Assembly (NCBI GenBank): GCA_009801015.1 | Contig: VHZZ01010881.1 | Span: forward strand, 14,034 to 42,085 | Direction of reading: 5' to 3' | Origin: Silene noctiflora | Lineage: Eukaryota > Streptophyta > Magnoliopsida > Caryophyllales > Caryophyllaceae | DNA: 28,052 bases | Shown here: positions 26,263 through 28,052 of the stretch, one piece after another | How the letters are laid out: every line of letters starts with the position of its first letter | Position numbering within the stretch: position 1 is the stretch's first letter | Program-made: the position numbers and the translations under genes | The notes under the pieces: generated by a model | What the model saw: only the letters and a program-made list of their open reading frames with translations | Told to the model about the DNA's origin: nothing | Databases searched by the model: none

Positions 26263-26289
26263 CTTCTTCTTCTTCTTCTTCTTCTTCTT
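26263..26289. repeat. (CTT)9 tract in the PEX1 5' leader
   Basis: Nine CTT units, (GAA)n on the coding strand, ending 12 bases upstream of the chosen start. Length change here would alter the leader, or a poly-Glu run if the upstream ATG at 26299 is used. Confidence 0.9.
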
Positions 26290-26378
26290 GTTTTTTCACT
26301 CACAAAATTCAACCAAATTCGCCAAGGATTACCACTTTGACTCATATCCGGTCCATCACTGATTCCATAGAGAAGGCG

Positions 26379-26386
26379 GGCCCAAT
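26379..26386 (-). promoter_or_regulatory. GGCCCAAT (UP1/site II type) motif
   Basis: GGCCCAAT on the plus strand, ATTGGGCC on the PEX1 strand, about 130 bp upstream of the start codon. GGCCCAWW/TGGGCC motifs are bound by TCP factors in many plant housekeeping promoters. A role here is inferred from sequence and position only. Confidence 0.4.
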
Positions 26387-26511
26387 CGATTTTTTTTAAC
26401 GGGCCGAGCGTGTTGGGCTTGTCGGGAGTCGGGACAGACCAGGTCGGGTTCGGGTGAGAGGCAGAATAGCAAGAATGAAGAATCTACTTAAGAATTACCA
26501 ATTTACCATTA

Positions 26512-27028
26512 TACAAGTGGCAATTATTAATACGGCCCGAAAACATGACACGAACCCGACACGAAATTAACAGGTTAGGGTTAAGACGTTGTGACTCATT
26601 TAAGTAATTGAGTTGATATGGACACGACACGAAATTTAAATGGGTTGGGTAAGGGTTGAGCTCTTTTGACACGAATTCGAAACGAATAACTCATTTATTT
26701 AAAAGTGTCGTAATATATATAGATTTAATCAATAATCCAACCAAACAACTTATAAATATGCATTCTCATTCATCATTTTTGGATGATAGGGCTATAAAGT
26801 TTAGCTTATTTATTAGTTTATTGGGTTAAACGGACTAAGTGGGTTAAAAATGACTTGTTATAAGTTAAATGAGTTAAACAGGTCGGGCTGAGTTACAGCA
26901 AAATTAAATGGGTTAGGTTAGGGTTGAGACAAATCACTCAATTATGTAATTGAGTTGGGTTAGTGATGATCTGTTTAAAATTGTCATTGATACGAAAACG
27001 ACACGACCTGATCTGTTTGCCAGATCTA
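26512..27028. mobile_element. hAT-like relic upstream of PEX1
   Basis: The right end CTGTTTGCCAGATCTA (27013-27028) is an inverted relative of the left end TACAAGTGGCAATT. The interior has repeated GACACGA, ACACGAACCCGACACGAAA and GGGTTAGGTTAGGGTTGAG units and no coding capacity. Flanking 8-mers do not match convincingly, so limits are approximate. Confidence 0.5.
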
Positions 27029-27036
27029 GTACTTAC

Positions 27037-27591
27037 CAACATGTCTTTGCACACCTAAGAAGGTTATATTTCAATCATCATCGTTTTTTTTTTAAAGGTG
27101 CAAATACGGGTTTACAGCGTGAGGATGACAATTTGGGTCTCACACCACAATATTAATATCCATTCACATGATTATAATAGAAGGATGCGTCCCAAAAATG
27201 TCGAAGTGAAGACATCATGGTAAAAAGTTCATAAAACTTAAATTAATAAAAACAGATGATAGCAGAACGAATAACTGGTTGGTCGGGTGAAGTGTCATCG
27301 GTCATCCAACCACACTCCTGTCATTCGATATTCTTTTATTATTTTTAATAATACATACTCGGTGCATATTTTATATAAATAAATAAAAACATTGTAAATA
27401 TCGCTTTTTGTACCCAAAGAAATATTTAGTTAAATACGCAATATTCACTTAATCTTAAACTAACGCACCTCATGTATTTAAGTTAAATAAAATTGGCTTT
27501 TTTTACTATTATTTTGAGACATATTTAACTAATCAACCCTTCACGATATGAGCCGCCTATTTCATTGAGTGATGGATAAATGAATTATGTA
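27037..27591. other. Gene-free AT-rich stretch
   Basis: No coding region, RNA gene or recognised element seen. Confidence 0.5.
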
Positions 27592-27599
27592 CTATATAG

Positions 27600-27972
27600 G
27601 GCACCAGCCCGGGTCGAAACCGAAATAGACTGAAATCGGAATCCCAAAAAATCATGGACCGGACCGGATTAAAAAATATCGGACCAGTTAGGCTGGAATT
27701 TTTCTTTACATACTCACCTTTTCTAATTTCGGTCCATCAGACCGAATAGGACCGGTTGAATCGGTTTAAGTAGACAAACTCACCAACAATATTTTTTTAA
27801 ATAATATTTTAAGAAACAAATAAAGTAACAATAATTCCGGTTCGGATCGGACCGAAAACCAGAATGTTAAAAAATATTGAACTAGAGACTAGATTGGAAC
27901 TTGTAGATCCGGTAAATTCCGGTTCGGACTATTTTATTTTTTCGGCTTGGACCGGATTTTTGCGCACCCCTG
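27600..27972. mobile_element. hAT-like MITE with CAGGGGTGCGCA terminus
   Basis: The right end reads GATTTTTGCGCACCCCTG, whose complement CAGGGGTGCGCAAAAATC is a typical plant hAT terminus (CAGGGGTG). Flanking 8-mers CTATATAG (27592-27599) and CTATATAT (27973-27980) agree at 7 of 8. The left terminus is damaged (GGCACCAGCCCGGGTCG). The interior is rich in GGACCGGACCGG and CCGGTTCGGA repeats. No transposase. Confidence 0.6.
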
Positions 27973-28052
27973 CTATATATTTCATCATAAATAAAAAACA
28001 AAGCGTCTTGGTTGTGACGGACATTATTCATCACAAGCTGAAGACGGATAGT

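Larger units (their letters stand above)
26252..26511 (-). other. PEX1 5' UTR and proximal promoter region
   Basis: No gene. It contains the (CTT)9 tract, the GGCCCAAT motif, and a GGGTCGGG-type stretch at 26395-26460 that may be an eroded transposon end. No clear TATA box was seen. Confidence 0.5.

Overview
This is nuclear DNA of a flowering plant, most likely a eudicot. It is AT-rich, has short exons with canonical plant splice sites and long introns, and carries several plant transposon families. It holds two host genes in tail-to-tail (convergent) orientation, a decayed LINE, and many small non-autonomous elements. The species cannot be fixed from the sequence alone. No tRNA, rRNA, CRISPR array or operon was recognised. 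No previously undescribed multi-gene system was found.

Layout. Bases 1-604 are gene-free AT-rich DNA. Bases 614-4882 are a 5'-truncated LINE with endonuclease, reverse transcriptase, zinc-knuckle and RNase H regions. Its reading frame is broken by three frameshifts and two stops, and it ends in a stem-loop and an uninterrupted poly(A) tract. Its tail lies about 140 bp upstream of the start codon of a five-exon plus-strand gene (5023-8797) encoding a 165-residue SKA2-like spindle/kinetochore protein. Introns of that gene carry a hAT-like MITE with a perfect 8-bp target duplication (6317-6699) and a SINE 3' fragment (about 7603-7719).

After a convergent intergenic stretch with another hAT-like relic (9225-9822), the minus strand from 26251 down to 10202 encodes PEX1, the peroxisomal AAA+ ATPase. 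Seventeen exons were placed base by base from splice sites and reading phase, giving a protein of about 1,127 residues. The order is an N-terminal double-psi-barrel region, a variable linker, AAA domain D1 and AAA domain D2. All junctions keep phase with GT-AG introns except two: intron 2 appears to use a GC donor, and the exon 4/exon 5 junction is one base out of phase with the most obvious sites. PEX1 introns hold a Stowaway-type MITE, a SINE fragment, a hAT-like relic, microsatellites and a 98-bp tandem duplication.

Upstream of PEX1 (26252-28052) are a short 5' region with a (CTT)n tract and a GGCCCAAT promoter motif, then two more hAT-like relics.

The two genes have no known joint role: PEX1 acts in recycling the peroxisomal import receptor, SKA2 at the kinetochore-microtubule interface. 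They are simply neighbours. The points most worth a second look are the PEX1 exon 4/5 junction, the GC donor, the LINE lodged in the SKA2 promoter, and the four hAT-like relics, three of which share one terminal motif.
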